Below, piece after piece: positions 11,495-23,300 of a stretch of 64,000 bases of DNA (position 1 is its first letter; every line of letters starts with the position of its first letter). Origin of the DNA: Coix lacryma-jobi var. lacryma-jobi. Taxonomy: Eukaryota; Streptophyta; Magnoliopsida; Poales; Poaceae. Where the stretch lies: positions 27,336,842-27,400,841 of the forward strand of contig CM019822.1 of assembly GCA_009763385.1 (NCBI GenBank), read 5' to 3'. Below the pieces are notes generated by a model. The model had not been told where the DNA came from. It ran no database searches and saw only the letters and a list, made by a program, of their open reading frames with translations. Both the position numbers and the translations under genes were made by a program.

Positions 11495-12020
11495 TTTGCC
11501 GAGTGCCACACTCGGCAAAGATGCCACGGCACTCGGCAAAGCTGGGCAAATTTTCCCCAGCTCGGCCTCTTTGCCGAGTGCCGTGACCATGACACTCGGC
11601 AAAGAGGCCCTCTTTGCCGAGTGCCAGTCCACGTGGCACTCGGCAAAGGCTGCCTCTTTGCCGAGTGCTAGCCCACGTGGCACTCGGCAAAAAAGGCCTC
11701 TTTGCCGAGTGCCAGTCCACGTGACACTCGGCAAAAGCTGCCTCTTTGTCGTGTGCCGGCCCACGTTGCACTCGGCAAAGAGGGCCTCTTTGCCGAGTGC
11801 CGGTCCGTTCGACACTCGGCAAAGAGACCGTCAGTTGACGGCTCTCGTTTGATTCGCCGAGTGCTGACCTGGCACTCGGCGAAACCTTTGCCGAGTGCCC
11901 GATATTTGGCACTCGGCAAAGAAATCTTTGCCGACTAATTCTTCGCCGATTGCCCTTTGCCGAGTGCGGCACGAGTGCGAGAGGCCCTTTGCCGAGTGCT
12001 GCCAGCACTCGGCAAAGCCT
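11495..12020. repeat. TTTGCCGAGTGCC subterminal repeat block
   Basis: Around twenty copies of TTTGCCGAGTGCC or its complement GGCACTCGGCAAA are packed into about 525 bases. They are mostly arranged as adjacent inverted pairs with 10-20 bases between, then followed by the CACTA terminus. Spacers are not unique and lengths are irregular, so this is not a CRISPR array. Confidence 0.9.
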
Positions 12021-12446
12021 GAACCTCCTGTAGTGCTGGCTCACATTTTTTTCTTTAAAACATACCATTCTGTGTATAGTAAAAAATTATAATAAAAAAC
12101 ATTTACCATGATGAATATGACAACATCAACCATGTGTTACGAATCTATGTAACATACTGATGGTCTAGGTTAAAATAGTTTAACCAAAAAGAATACCAAA
12201 ATGACATATAGTTTCAGAATCAGATGTAGTATACTGCAAAAACTCCTATGCATTTTACAAGGCATATTTACAATACGTCAATAATTTGTGCAATTACCAT
12301 AACTATGGTCATACTAACTACCAAATATGATTACGTCAAAATTCATGAAGGGATTTCTAGGCACAGTTCTTGTCTAAATGTTCAACAAATGCTAATCATG
12401 TCATTTGGATCCTACACGATTTATTAATAAATGGTGTGTCCATTTA

Positions 12447-12803
12447 GGGCAAGTACATTGGTCTTGTCTCATAGGTGCTCTCATATAGTGCCACGTAATT
12501 TTAAGATGACTTAGTAGACGACATATACAATAGTTTGTTTTTAAAGTTGTCTCGTAGCAACTTATGATTCCTTAATTTATGGATAGAATAAAAATAAATT
12601 GTGAGTTGCATGACAACAACAACTCATACAATGATAGAATAGTTGTCTCATAATCCTAAATTTTAGCTCATGAGGTGGTTGTTTCGCGAAACAACGACCT
12701 CTTCCTCTTTTGCTTCTCTCTTTCCTCCACATCAGCAAAAATCCTACGTGGCACTGCATGAGACGATGTACGAGACAACTGACGTGTAGCAATGTACTTG
12801 CCC
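12447..12803. mobile_element. PIF/Harbinger-type (Tourist-like) MITE, 357 bp
   Basis: Terminal inverted repeats GGGCAAGTACATTG (12447) and CAATGTACTTGCCC (ends 12803) are flanked by TTA at 12444-12446 and 12804-12806. The 3-bp TTA duplication and the small AT-rich size fit the PIF/Harbinger superfamily. There is no coding capacity. Confidence 0.87.
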
Positions 12804-13452
12804 TTAAATGTTGGAATAAAATACAACTTAAATGGAACATAGGTAAACATTATTAAATGGGCTAAGCGGCTGTTCAATCCACCATTTAGTCAATAGAAAT
12901 ATTTTCGCTATAGGAGAACACTGGATTTCAGCAATCACATTGAATTGGCAGCCAAATAACTGGCATCGATCGTAAATATATGAGGGGTGTGGGATTTTGC
13001 TTCCTTTTTCTTTACTTGCTAGAATACATATTTTTACTTGCATAAATATGTTAATTTAGTGGTATTTGGGCCATTTAACTCCGTTTAAATATCATATATA
13101 TGATCTAAACAGTAATAAACAGAGGGGTGATCGACATTTGTTTAGCATTTATCGTTTAGAATAACACTATTTTAGATGACCGAGCTTTAAAAACCTATTT
13201 CAATTGTTTTATATCTGCAAAATCTTTTATACGGCTTTAATTTGTCTAATGCATGGGTTCCCCTGCTCGATCCTTTTCTATATATAGTCATGTACAACAT
13301 CAGGCATTATTCCTGGTTTTATTTATATATTTATGTGTCAATAACATAAGAAATAATGGATGTAAAATATTTTACAGTGCACATAAAATAATATGGAGTT
13401 TTTAAGATAATACTAGCTAGTAATGTTTTGGTATTGTATGCTTTTCACCTAT

Positions 13453-13455
<3 letters not shown>

Positions 13456-13497
<42 letters not shown>
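13456..13497. repeat. (TA)n microsatellite
   Basis: About twenty uninterrupted TA units end in TCTCC at 13497. Confidence 0.95.
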
Positions 13498-13499
<2 letters not shown>

Positions 13500-13798
13500 C
13501 AAGAAAATGCTTTTTATGATTTTATCTATACAGAGGAATGTATTCATTATTTTGTCATCAGGCACAGGAAATTGAGAATACCAAATCCTTGCTGAACTGA
13601 TCGATGGGCAAGTCAAATCGGCTTGCGATTGATCATATCACCGGCCAGCGATCACACGCATCTGCGACGGCCACGCCAAGCAGAGCAAGCTGTAGCTTTG
13701 CCAGGATCCCTGCACGGCTTTGATAAGGTCGGCTCGGTATACTAAAAAATCCCCTGTGTGTCCCCGTACATGCCCCGGAGACCAACTCGGCAGTCGGC

Positions 13799-13910
13799 AG
13801 GGAAAGTATAGGGCGGGAGGAATTTGAGGAATCAAAAGTGTAGTATGTGTAGCACGGCGATGTCGAGGGAAAGTATAGGGCGGGAGGAATTTGAGGGAAT
13901 CAAAAGTGTG
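13799..13910. repeat. Tandem duplication of a 45-bp unit
   Basis: AGGGAAAGTATAGGGCGGGA and the following AATTTGAGG..AATCAAAAGTGT occur at 13799-13842 and again at 13866-13910 with one extra G. About 23 unrelated bases lie between. Confidence 0.9.
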
Positions 13911-14336
13911 CAATACTGCTTGCATAGAGGATCTCTCTCTCCTGTGCTGTGCTGCTGCTGCTGCTGACTCTTTTGTTGTCGAGCGCGGCTGATGGGATAG
14001 TGTGAGGTCAAGTCACCAAAAAGTACTGCAAAAGCCTTCCCTTCTTTTATAATTGCATGCTCTCCATGCCTTCGTCTCTGGCCTGCAGTACATTCACCGC
14101 CTTCAATGCGCCCGTCCCATGAGCTTTTCATCGCGGCAAAGGTATCTATCGCGTCCGTCTACAAGGTTACTCACTCCTACTGGCCATTACTTCAGCAGGA
14201 GCGGGTTGCACCGGTTGGAGATGTGAGCAATACTAGTTAGCTATAGCAGGAGTACGTTGTAGCTATAGCTGGCTAGTTAGCTATAGCTAGCTACTGGACA
14301 TATAGCTAGGGCAACTGTTGCGGCCACTGTAGCCAT

Positions 14337-14361
14337 CGGCCGGCCGGCCGGCCGGCCGGCC
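14337..14361. repeat. (GGCC)n tract
   Basis: Six tandem CGGC/GGCC units form a perfect palindromic microsatellite. Confidence 0.9.
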
Positions 14362-16065
14362 AGCCTCTCTGAGCTGAGCACCTCTCAATGGCGAACTGGA
14401 GAGGGGAGGAGGGAGACGGCCGCTCATCGATCGAACCAACACGACAACCTGCAAAAGGCTGCAAGCGTCACATGCGAATGCAGAGAGAGTTTCAGGCCGT
14501 GTACATACGCATGGCATGTACTAGTAGGAGTATATATACACGTACTATGCGCATGCAATGACGAGCTGTTCTACTCCATGCCTTCATCACATATCGGCCG
14601 ATCTGTGCGGGATGCCTGGGCCAGCATTAATTTCTCGGCTGATTTTTCAGACAAACCGAGGGCGGGCGATTCCTGTGTGTGAAGACACACTAAAATGGGC
14701 TGACACTGATCTGAGATTAGTGCGTGAAAGGCTGAAAGCAACCTTGCTCACGCACAGGTCCCTTTCGCGCCTCCACTTTCTTTAGGTTTTTTCCTTGGTT
14801 CTCGACCCGGCGCGTGGCTCCTGGTCGCCTGATCGATCGTCGTCGTCCTCATCCTCCTCTCCGTCCCCCCACCTCTGCCGCGCCCTGCTGCCTGCCCGGC
14901 CTGCTGTGCAGTGCGCCAGTGCTCAGTGAACAGCTCCTGCTCCAGCTGTGCCGCGGCTGCGCTGCCGGCCGGCGCGCGCCTCTCGGGAATAACGATTGAA
15001 TACTGCTGGGATTGGGATCCATCATCCAACGGCAGCACCAGCGAGCTACGACTACGAGCATACGGAGTACGCAGCATTTTCGCATGCCGCCGCGCTCGTG
15101 CTCTAATTTTCACCATACGCGTGGGTATATATATATGTAATGTAACTCATATGTAGCGCCCCAGCTAAGATTTTAACATGCAAGAACCGAGTGTTACCGC
15201 ATGGTATATTGTCCATATGGCTGGACAAGTGGATAGGAATAGATTACACTGGTGGTAGACACAATCGGTAATTTTTTTTTCTCGTAAATTTTTGAAGAAC
15301 GAGCGGCCTTATTTTTAATAAGTCGATGGAAGGGGAGACAATCCCCCACCTGGTCATTTTCATTCATTCATTGGCCTCCCAACACTCCCAAGGCATGATA
15401 AAGTAGGAGATTCATATACTCCCTCCATATTGAAAAAGCTGACGTTTCAGACAGCGACACGGTCTCCAAACACTAGTACAATAATGATTTTTCCTAGCGC
15501 CTCAATTTTTTTTACTGGCGGTTTGAGTTACCACGCGCCTGTAGAAATGAACCGGTGGACCTCAAGTCTAGAACCGCCTGTAGAAATGGATTTCTATAGA
15601 CGGTTTGTTAAGACAACTGCCTGTAGAAATGTCTTATTTCTACAGGCGGTTGTCTTAACAAACCGCCTGTAGAAATGGATTTCTACAGGCGGTTCGTTAA
15701 GACAACCGCCAGTAGAAATAGATGTGTTTTTTAAAATTTTGTTTTTTTAAACTATGTCGGATGAGAAAACACCCAAAATAAAAGTTGTTTGTCTCCAAAA
15801 GTTATGAAACTTTGTAAATTACAACTTTTTAATTTGAAGTCATCTTGTCATCGAAAAATATGTTTGAATGGTCTTAAATTTGAAATTCAAATTTTGTAAA
15901 CGGCCTCGGATGGAGAAATGACCAATACAAAAGTTGTTCGTCTCAAAAAGTTATGAAACTTTGTAGTTGATAATTTTTTGATTTGAAATCGTTTAGAACC
16001 TCAAACAAGCAAATTACACTCGGATTTGTATAATATGTGGGGAACCGAAGGGGTATTTGAACACA

Positions 16066-16135
16066 TGTGAGTGTGTGGTGCAGTGGTAGAGGAGCCTTCG
16101 CGCAAGGGTGAGGTCATGAGTTCAAATCCCACCGG
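16066..16135 (+). other. tRNA-like / Pol III promoter-like module
   Basis: TGGTGCAGTGGTAGAG at about 16075 fits an internal box A, and GAGTTCAAATCCC at about 16118-16130 fits a box B with one or two changes. Spacing is about 44 bases. Runs of T follow (16173-16178). It aligns by eye with 47697-47756. The acceptor stem is not obvious, so it is a tRNA-derived or SINE-like fragment rather than a tRNA gene. Confidence 0.55.
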
Positions 16136-16399
16136 CAGCGTTGGGCCGAGGGCTCTTCTCCCTAATTAAAATATTTTTTCCTATTTATTTACGGTTTTTT
16201 CGGAAATCAGGTGGTTCGCTATGTCAACCGCATGTGAAAATTCTTTCCACAGGCGCTTCATAAATCCCACCGGCAGCGTTGGGCCGAGGGCTCTTCTCCC
16301 TAATTAAAATATTTTTTCCTATTTATTTACGGTTTTTTCGGAAATCAGGTGGTTCGCTATGTCAACCGCATGTGAAAATTCTTTCCACAGGCGGTTCAT
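16124..16399. repeat. 138-bp perfect or near-perfect tandem duplication
   Basis: AAATCCCACCGGCAGCGTTG starts at 16124 and again at 16262. The following sequence through TTCTTTCCACAGGCG is the same in both copies. The first copy begins inside the box-B-like sequence. Confidence 0.92.
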
Positions 16400-16844
16400 A
16401 AGCAACCGCCTGTGCTGTGGTCCTATTTCTACTAGCCCCCAGCGCAGGCGGTTGATAAAAACGCCTGTAGAAAATGATCTACAACCGCCTGTGTAGTATC
16501 GTTTTGTACTAGTGAAAACATCACTTTGATCACTTGTTTCTTTAAAAATATTTATTACAAAGTGGTATATGTATATTTTTATGAAAGTACTTTTCAAGAC
16601 AAATTTATTTATATGATTTTTACATCTCTAGACTTAATAATTTAAAAGTTATTTATGATTTATATTCTCAATGTTTGACCCAAACCTTGTCCAAAATGTC
16701 AGCTTTTTCAATATGGAGGGAGTAAATTTATTTACATTAAATAAGTTGTCAAATACAGTAGATATTTTTTATGACATGATGGTGTATTTAAGAAGAGAGA
16801 GAAGAAATAAGTTTTATCTAGACGAAACTCTCTTGACACGATTA

Positions 16845-17678
16845 GGCCAGTCTCAATGCACTATTTCACCTCTCGGTTTCCAATACATAAAAGAAGATCA
16901 TGAAATAGGTACCTCTTCCAATGCATAGTTTCATCCTACAGTTTCATAGGTTATTTTAGTATTTTTTTTCGGCCTCACCGGTCTCTCCCTGTTTTCTCTC
17001 TCTCTTCCCACCGTGACCGGCGAACTTGCGACGGAGGACGGGCTCGCTGAGTCCGTGTGACTTGCCACGGTCTGCTTCCTGCTCATCGCCGAGCCCTCGT
17101 CGATGACGGCACCACCAAATCTCTCGAGGCCGCCCGTCACATTCATCATTTTTCCCCAAGATCGCGGGCGGTCTCTACCGCGTACTAGGCCTGCAACAAC
17201 ATTGCAGCCGATGCGGACCGTCCTCGCGGCGGAGCACGACCGCGGGCGGCGGAGCGCGACCGCGGACGGGAACGCTACCGCGGCGGAGCGCGACCGTGGC
17301 AGAGAACGACCGCAGGCGGCGGAGCATGACTGCGGATAGGGAGCACGACTGCGGGCGGCGACCATGACCGCGGCGGAGCACAGCCGCGTGCGGCGGAGCG
17401 CGACTGCGGGCGGTGGAGCGCGATGGCGGACGGCGACCACGACCGCGGCGGAGGCAGAGTCTGTAACGCTCGTGTCGAAGAAGATCGATGGGATGAAACG
17501 AATCGAAGCCTCAGTGCGCGTTTCACGCCGTTTCCAATGTTTTGGAAACCGAGCTAGTTCGTTTCGTGGCCATGAAATCTTTTCCTTCTCTCTCATTCTA
17601 GTTTCATGCAAAAATCTGATGTGGCACTATATATTTAATGTGCATGAAACTTTCCATGAAATCCCATTGAGACTGGCC
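16845..17678. mobile_element. PIF/Harbinger-type element, 834 bp, with GC-rich core
   Basis: The ends GGCCAGTCTCAATG (16845) and CATTGAGACTGGCC (17678) are perfect inverted repeats flanked by TTA (16842-16844, 17679-17681). The outer parts are AT-rich. The centre (about 17000-17500) is strongly GC-rich with imperfect GCGGCGGAGCGCGACCGCGG-type repeats at 17215-17452. A long minus-strand open frame over the core is low-complexity and has no recognised domain. Capture of host GC-rich sequence is possible. Confidence 0.83.
17215..17452. repeat. GC-rich imperfect tandem repeats (CGGAGC-CGACCGCGG unit)
   Basis: Units of about 21-27 bases vary around GGCGGAGCGCGACCGCGGGC, about ten in all. Confidence 0.75.
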
Positions 17679-18052
17679 TTACCAACTCTTTATAAGTCAT
17701 GAAATTAATTGAATATGAAATTATAGAATAAAACTCTCTCACATTCAATTGAGAGTTTAATTCAAATTTTATTTTATTTCATACGACATAATAATGTTGG
17801 AAACAATGTAATGAAACTCGTCATCGAGACTGACCTTATTACCTCAGTATATGTATGGTCTTCGTCAAATTAAATCTCGTTTGTCAGGCGTCTATCTGCA
17901 AAATTATTGGGTGCTCCATTATGCAGTTTTAATGCTGTACAGTTCACAGGTTACAATTTTCCTCAAAGCGACTGTTCACTGAATCACTGATTACGACACT
18001 AGCAGTTCCAGGCACTTCAAGTGTGTACTGCACTCAGCACTCCTTTGTATTA

Positions 18053-18305
18053 CTCGCTCCATCCCAAATTATAAATCATTTTTAGAGAGTCAAAGTTTTT
18101 TAAGTTTGACCAAATTTATATAATAAGATAATAATATTTATAATACCAACTAAGTATTATTAAATTCTTTATTAGTTATATTTTCATAGTATATCTATTT
18201 GGCTCATAAGTCTTTGTGTTTTTCTCTAATTTTAGTCAAATCTGAGATGCTTTGATTCTAAGATTTTTAAAATAACTTATAATTTAGAACGGATCGGAGA
18301 GGAAT
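18053..18305. mobile_element. Degenerate Stowaway MITE
   Basis: The left end CTCGCTCCATCCCAAATTAT (18053, after TA) and the right end ATAATTTAGAACGGATCGGAG (ending about 18305) are diverged inverted repeats of the CTCCCTCCGTCCCAAATTAT type common in grasses. The interior is AT-rich. The right TA is unclear. Confidence 0.7.
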
Positions 18306-19282
18306 ATTATTTTAATGTAGGAACAAATAAGTGAATCGTCTCAAGCAAACAAAACGACGACCCAGCAGTCCATAGTACACGTCGCATTGCCAAAGTTGAT
18401 ATAACAATTCAAATGACAACGACGAGCAAACTATTTACCTAGAGATATATGATGATTATTATTTCTCTACAAGCAACACGGTAACTTTTGTAACAATATG
18501 TGAATGTGTGTGGGTGAAGCAAGAATGCCTTTATCAACAGTCGCTTATATATATAAAAATCCTCACCTTTGATCTTATTATACTATTAGTAATTAGAGGC
18601 TCCAAAAAAAGGAGTCTTCCACTTCCACCGACCTTACGATCTGAGTGAACTCAGCAAGTTGTTGGGTTTTTTTTTCGTGGTGGAACTTATTTAACTAGGT
18701 TTAAATCCTCGACTCTGTAGATGCTTGTATTTTTCTGAGTTTATTATTTTATTTACAGCTCTTTTACGATGGTTGGAGGTACTTCTTGGTTCCTCGTGGT
18801 TCCTAAGCAAATTATTAGCTTTAATTAATTTTAAGCGCTGAAAGTTAATACGGTAATTGAACCCCCTCCCCACGGCCTCACCCTGCCCACACACGCTCGC
18901 CACACCCGACCCACACTCACAATTTCATTTAACTATTCATTCGTGCTATATTATATTATTTATGATTATAAGCTTATGATTTTTAAATAGTATATTTGAT
19001 TAGAAATCTAGTAGTATCAAATTTGTATTACAATAGTAAAAAGTTGTTAGCTACATTATTAATCAAATATTTTAAAGTTTGACTCTTGACGTGCACATCC
19101 ACCTGCTAATGGGGATAAACCCATCCCACACCCGCCTCAACCCGTTGTCACATGAAGTCTTCACCCGCCCCAGTCTCACCCAAATATTTAGTGAATAAAC
19201 CCGTCACAACCCGCCTCATTCATATGGGTTCAACCCGTTACAAGCAAAAAAACACCATGTTAATAAAATGGGTTCAAATGGG

Positions 19283-19850
19283 TCTGACTTTAGCGTGGGG
19301 CCCACATATTGATCTAGCAGTGTCAATTGACATGAAGTAGCTCCTTGTTAAATTAAATCATCTGCAACAAATTTCAGTCAATTCAGGTAAAATTTTATAG
19401 TGTGAACGCGAGCTTTTATTTCCAGGGCCCGGCTTTGATGTGGGGCCCACATATTGATCTAGCAGTGCCAATTGACACGAAGTAGCTACTCGTTAAGTTA
19501 AATCATCTGCAGCAAATTTTAGTCAATTCAGGTAAAATTTTATAGTGTGAACGCGAGCTTTTATTTCCAGGGTCCGGCTTTGATGTGGGGCCCACATATT
19601 GATCTAGCAGTGCCAATTGACTACTCATTGACACGGAGTAGGTGCTTGTTAAATTAAATCCTTTGCAACAAATTTGAGTCAATTCAGGTAAAAAATTTTA
19701 GTGTGAACGCGAGTTTTTATTTCCAGGGTCCGACTTTGATGTGGGGCCCACATATTGATCTAGCAGTGCCAATTAACACGAAGTCGTAGCTACTCGTTAA
19801 GTTAAATCATCTGCAGCAAATTTCAGTCAATTCAGGTAAAAATGTAAGAT
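19283..19850. repeat. Four-copy tandem repeat of about 146 bp
   Basis: GTGGGGCCCACATATTGATC recurs with its following sequence; the internal CCCACATATT is at 19301, 19446, 19591 and 19747. Spacings are therefore 145, 145 and 156. The third copy has a roughly 10-base insertion (TGACTACTCA). The units end with TTCAGTCAATTCAGGTAAA. No coding sense is visible. Confidence 0.93.
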
Positions 19851-20149
19851 GTCACATAATCTGAGAGGTAAAACCATTTATTAAAAATACATATGAAAAT
19901 GATGAATTTCATGTGCATGAGCACTACAAGAGATTTTTATTAAAAAGAATCTTCTTGTTTTTAATAAACATACGAAAATGATATATTTTTGTAGGATTTT
20001 TTTTAAAACAAATTTGCATCTCAAGTTTCGTGACATAAGGATATGTTTAGAGTTTGGATGTACTGAGTTCTAAGGTTTTGATGAACAATAGAAATATGGT
20101 TTAGAATTTATTTTAATATTTTTGTCTAAATTGTTGTATAATTTCCACA

Positions 20150-20353
20150 GGCAACGTATGCTATACAAACTCTCTTCCCATACAAACTATACAAACTACG
20201 ACCACCACCGTTAGATCGTCATCCGATGGCTGCAACCAAGGGTGGGAATCATTAGCAAATAGATTCCCACCCTTGGTTGCAGCCATCAGATGACGATCTA
20301 ACGGTGGTGGTCGTAGTTTGTATGGGAAGGGAGTTTGTATAGCATACGTTGCC
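20150..20353. repeat. 204-bp long hairpin (inverted repeat)
   Basis: The left arm 20150-20249 and right arm 20262-20353 pair almost perfectly: GGCAACGTATGCTATACAAA begins the left arm and its complement ends the right arm. Differences are two substitutions and a nine-base duplication (TATACAAAC) in the left arm. The loop is about 12 bases. Flanks share TCCACA but no exact target duplication. This is either a foldback MITE or a hairpin-RNA locus. Confidence 0.9.
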
Positions 20354-23300
20354 ATCCACAATATTTTCTCCCTAAACATTTTGACATAGCAGGAAAATAT
20401 AACGTTCATACAAGGCTTGTTCTGGTTCGATATATATCTCTTTTATTTACTTTGTACCGAAGGTATATTTGTGTATTTACTTTGTATCGAAGGTATATAT
20501 TTGTTCTGTCGACGGACCCGGATCAATTATAAATTTACCATGATACCCCAAATTACATTAACAAATTATAAAAATAGAATAATCTGAATTTTTTAGGTGA
20601 TGTGATCCCACCAATTTTGGTACGCGTCTGGTGCATACGGTCTCACCATTTAGTATACACTTAGTTCCTCTTGGTGCCTCTCTAAATGGTTCCTTTCGGT
20701 ACCTGTGTCTTTTTAACCGTTGGATCGCTCCTTGTGAGCCGTCTATTTTTTGACAACCATTGTAAAAATTCTCATTTATTTAACGACAATATTATGAAAA
20801 TGATGAAATAACCATAAGTATGTTATATATATTTCTAAAATGATAATGGTATATATCTGACACACCATGCAGCTAGAGAAAGTAAACATGTATATTAGAA
20901 TAAATACTTGTTTTAATATAATACTTTATCAAGTGCCAAAATGTTTTCATAACAAACCACATATCAATGATGACACTAACAAATCATTTTAAATTTTATT
21001 AAAACTTAATGACAATAAATTTTGTAAGTTGTTTGAAGTTTATACATTTTGAAGGAAGCACTGTGTCATAATGAAATACCGATAATTTAATTTTAATTAC
21101 TCTATGTTTTTTATAGAACAATATTTTCGTATTTATAATTCTTCAATATAGAAAAGTCAACATTGTGAGTGCAGTGACACATGCTAAAGCAACTTTATGC
21201 CATTGTAGTAACTAAGAATGTAGCCTAGAACGTAGAATATTTTTTAAGCATGAACATTTTGAATAAAGATACAATAAGCATAGAGGTTCAACTTAACATG
21301 ATAACAAATTGCAACTACTAATTTGATCAAAAGTTTAAAACTAAAAATATATATTTAAATGCCATAGAAAGGGATGCAACAAAAGCTTAAGTTAATGTCA
21401 TGTTTCAACTTTCAACTAAATACATAGCACACTAGAAAAAATAAACCATAGAAATTCTAGCTACAAGGCCCTAATGAAGCCTCAATGTTAATCCCCATCA
21501 CATGCACTTGAAAAATGATGAATTCTAGAAATTCTCTAAAAACAGAAAGATCTAGCCATCAATTCAGTAGATTATAATCATAATTTATGATAATAGTCAT
21601 TGGATTATTTTATCTTCTAATATAGTTATCCACCTCCGCTGTTCTAAAAACAATATAAAGTAAAGTAACCATGAATTTGTATCTAAATTGTCGTGTTTGG
21701 ATATATTCTATTTTCTAGGTCTTTATTTGGTCAAGTGAAGCTTCTTATTTTCATTACTCTTGGTGATTGGGAGCACCTAGATGGAGTTGGTGATTCATGG
21801 TATCTTTTTGATCTTCTGTTGAACTTGTGGGAGCCTTGCAAGTCTTGGTGGATTGTACATAATTTGAGATCTACCATTCTAGAGGTGGAGAAGGGATACT
21901 CTTAGCGATCTTAGGATACTCTTAGTGATCTTAAGTCTTGGTGACTCAAATGCTACTTAACCCACCGAGGGTGCATCAACATTGACTATTGGATGTTCCA
22001 ACACCTCGATACCATGGGGAAGTTTTTGGTTGACTCTTGTTAGCTCTTTACTTCTTGCATTTACTTCACGTTTTGATATTGTTGTGTGTTTGTGTGTGCA
22101 AGAAGCTCTTGAGTGCCTCCAGGATTCTTTAATTTGGTAGTGTGCCCCTATTCATGGTTTTACATTTTCACAGCTAAGGACTATTTGCTAGTGTGCTTAT
22201 TGGTAAGGTCTTGACATTATGTGATGGCCTTAAGGATGATATTTAGTGCCATCTTACTTAGTTATAGGGCCTAAACATGGAAGTTGGTGAAGAAGTTGTT
22301 TCTAAGTTAAGATTGTTGATTTAATTCTTCAAACCTTAATGTAACCTCCCTCCCCACCCCTCGGGGCTATTCAATTCTTTTCGTAATTTTTTTGAGGGAA
22401 ATTCTTTTCATAATTTAGCATAACTGATGCCAATAGTCACATTTTGATCTTGTGGACAAGTGTTTAGCTCAACTAGTGTAGTATGACTTAACCTACCTAT
22501 GATTGCATTTATGAATTTTGCATTTAACCTTTAATATTCAATTAAACTATGCTTGGATTTGGATGATAGCATGTCCAGGATTGTCCACGAGACACTAACT
22601 ATGACTTCAGTGCTAGATGCTAAATACCCACTGCATACACTTTCTTACATCATATATAAGTAATGGACCTTACTCGGGTCCTGAATTCAATGACATATAT
22701 ATAGGTGATGTACCTAGGTGATGATCTTTAGTGTAGATTAGGAGTGAATTTCATGAGCGATCCTCGAACTTTGTAGGAAGTATATATCATCATGGTCCTC
22801 CAACTTAGGAAATTCCATTTTTGCGAGTCCCTAAGCTTGATTTTGAGTGTCATTCAAGAAATGCCCTTTTGGTACTAAACTTGGCTCTAGGTGTCATTGC
22901 ATTCCAAAAGGGTCTTGACCCACTTCCAATAATAACATGGTAGTGTGGCATTTTGAGTGTTCATTGACATGGACCAATATATTGAAGGTCCCACATGCTA
23001 GGTCCACATCCCCTCTCTCCTTCTCCATGATAGACGAGGGCCAACTCCAACTGTTGTTGCTAAAATAGGACGATGTTGGGTCATGACGAAAGGATCGGGG
23101 ATCACAATGACAAAGGAAGAAAAAGGAGGGGCGCCAACACGATTGGCAAGTGACACTAAGAGATGGAGGAGAGGGAAATGAAGAAGAGATGAAAGTCATG
23201 GACCATCATGTGGGCTCCATATGAATGGTCATGTTAATGCATGATTAATATGCCACACCAAAATAGGGGGCGGATCTGGTATTTCTTGGGCTATGGAGCG

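Larger units (their letters stand above)
6103..12035 (+). mobile_element. Second CACTA element, 3' part, interrupted by an LTR insert
   Basis: The right terminus reads CTCCTGTAGTG at 12025-12035, that is CACTACAGGAG on the minus strand, preceded by dense TTTGCCGAGTGCC subterminal repeats (11495-12020). To the left are the last coding exon of the element (6385-6520 plus 11007-11246) and intron-like sequence back to 6103, where the first CACTA has inserted. The termini and subterminal motifs of the two CACTAs are similar (CACTAC-GGAG, TTTGCCGAG) but differ (GAGAGCC versus GAGTGCC), so they are related subfamilies. Confidence 0.8.
13560..15160. other. Mixed GC-rich single-copy-looking region, no gene recognised
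   Basis: The segment contains (CTG)n at 13950-13965, a GGCC-repeat tract at 14337-14361, GATC-rich stretches and several short open frames, none with a known domain or convincing splice structure. The base composition and motif style resemble the YABBY upstream region (49.7-50.9 kb), so it could be regulatory or a non-coding transcript. The sequence does not prove this. Confidence 0.4.
15471..16514. mobile_element. Non-autonomous CACTA-superfamily element, 1044 bp
   Basis: The ends are CACTAGTACAA (15471) and TTGTACTAGTG (16514), flanked by AAA on both sides (15468-15470 and 16515-16517), a 3-bp duplication as expected for CACTA. Near both ends are many ACCGCCTGTAGAAAT / ATTTCTACAGGCGGT units that form hairpins, as subterminal repeats. 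It holds a tRNA-like module (16066-16135) and a 138-bp tandem duplication. No transposase is present. Confidence 0.85.
15419..16722. mobile_element. Stowaway MITE (Tc1/mariner) split by a CACTA-type insert
   Basis: Left end CTCCCTCCATATTGAAAAAG (15419) and right end CTTTTTCAATATGGAGGGAG (ends 16722) are inverted repeats flanked by TA (15417-15418, 16723-16724). Removing the nested 15471-16514 element and one AAA leaves about 257 bp, a normal Stowaway size. Confidence 0.87.

Noticed and set aside
11495..12020. CRISPR-like regular short repeats
   Set aside because: Repeats are inverted pairs with irregular, non-unique spacers, next to a CACTA terminus in a plant genome; they are subterminal transposase-binding repeats.
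20140..20365. Mutator-like 9-bp target duplication around the hairpin
   Set aside because: Flanks share only TCCACA at slightly different offsets, so no exact duplication can be claimed.
21690..22350. Possible decayed gene
   Set aside because: Only short frames and no motif or splice pattern that I can support.
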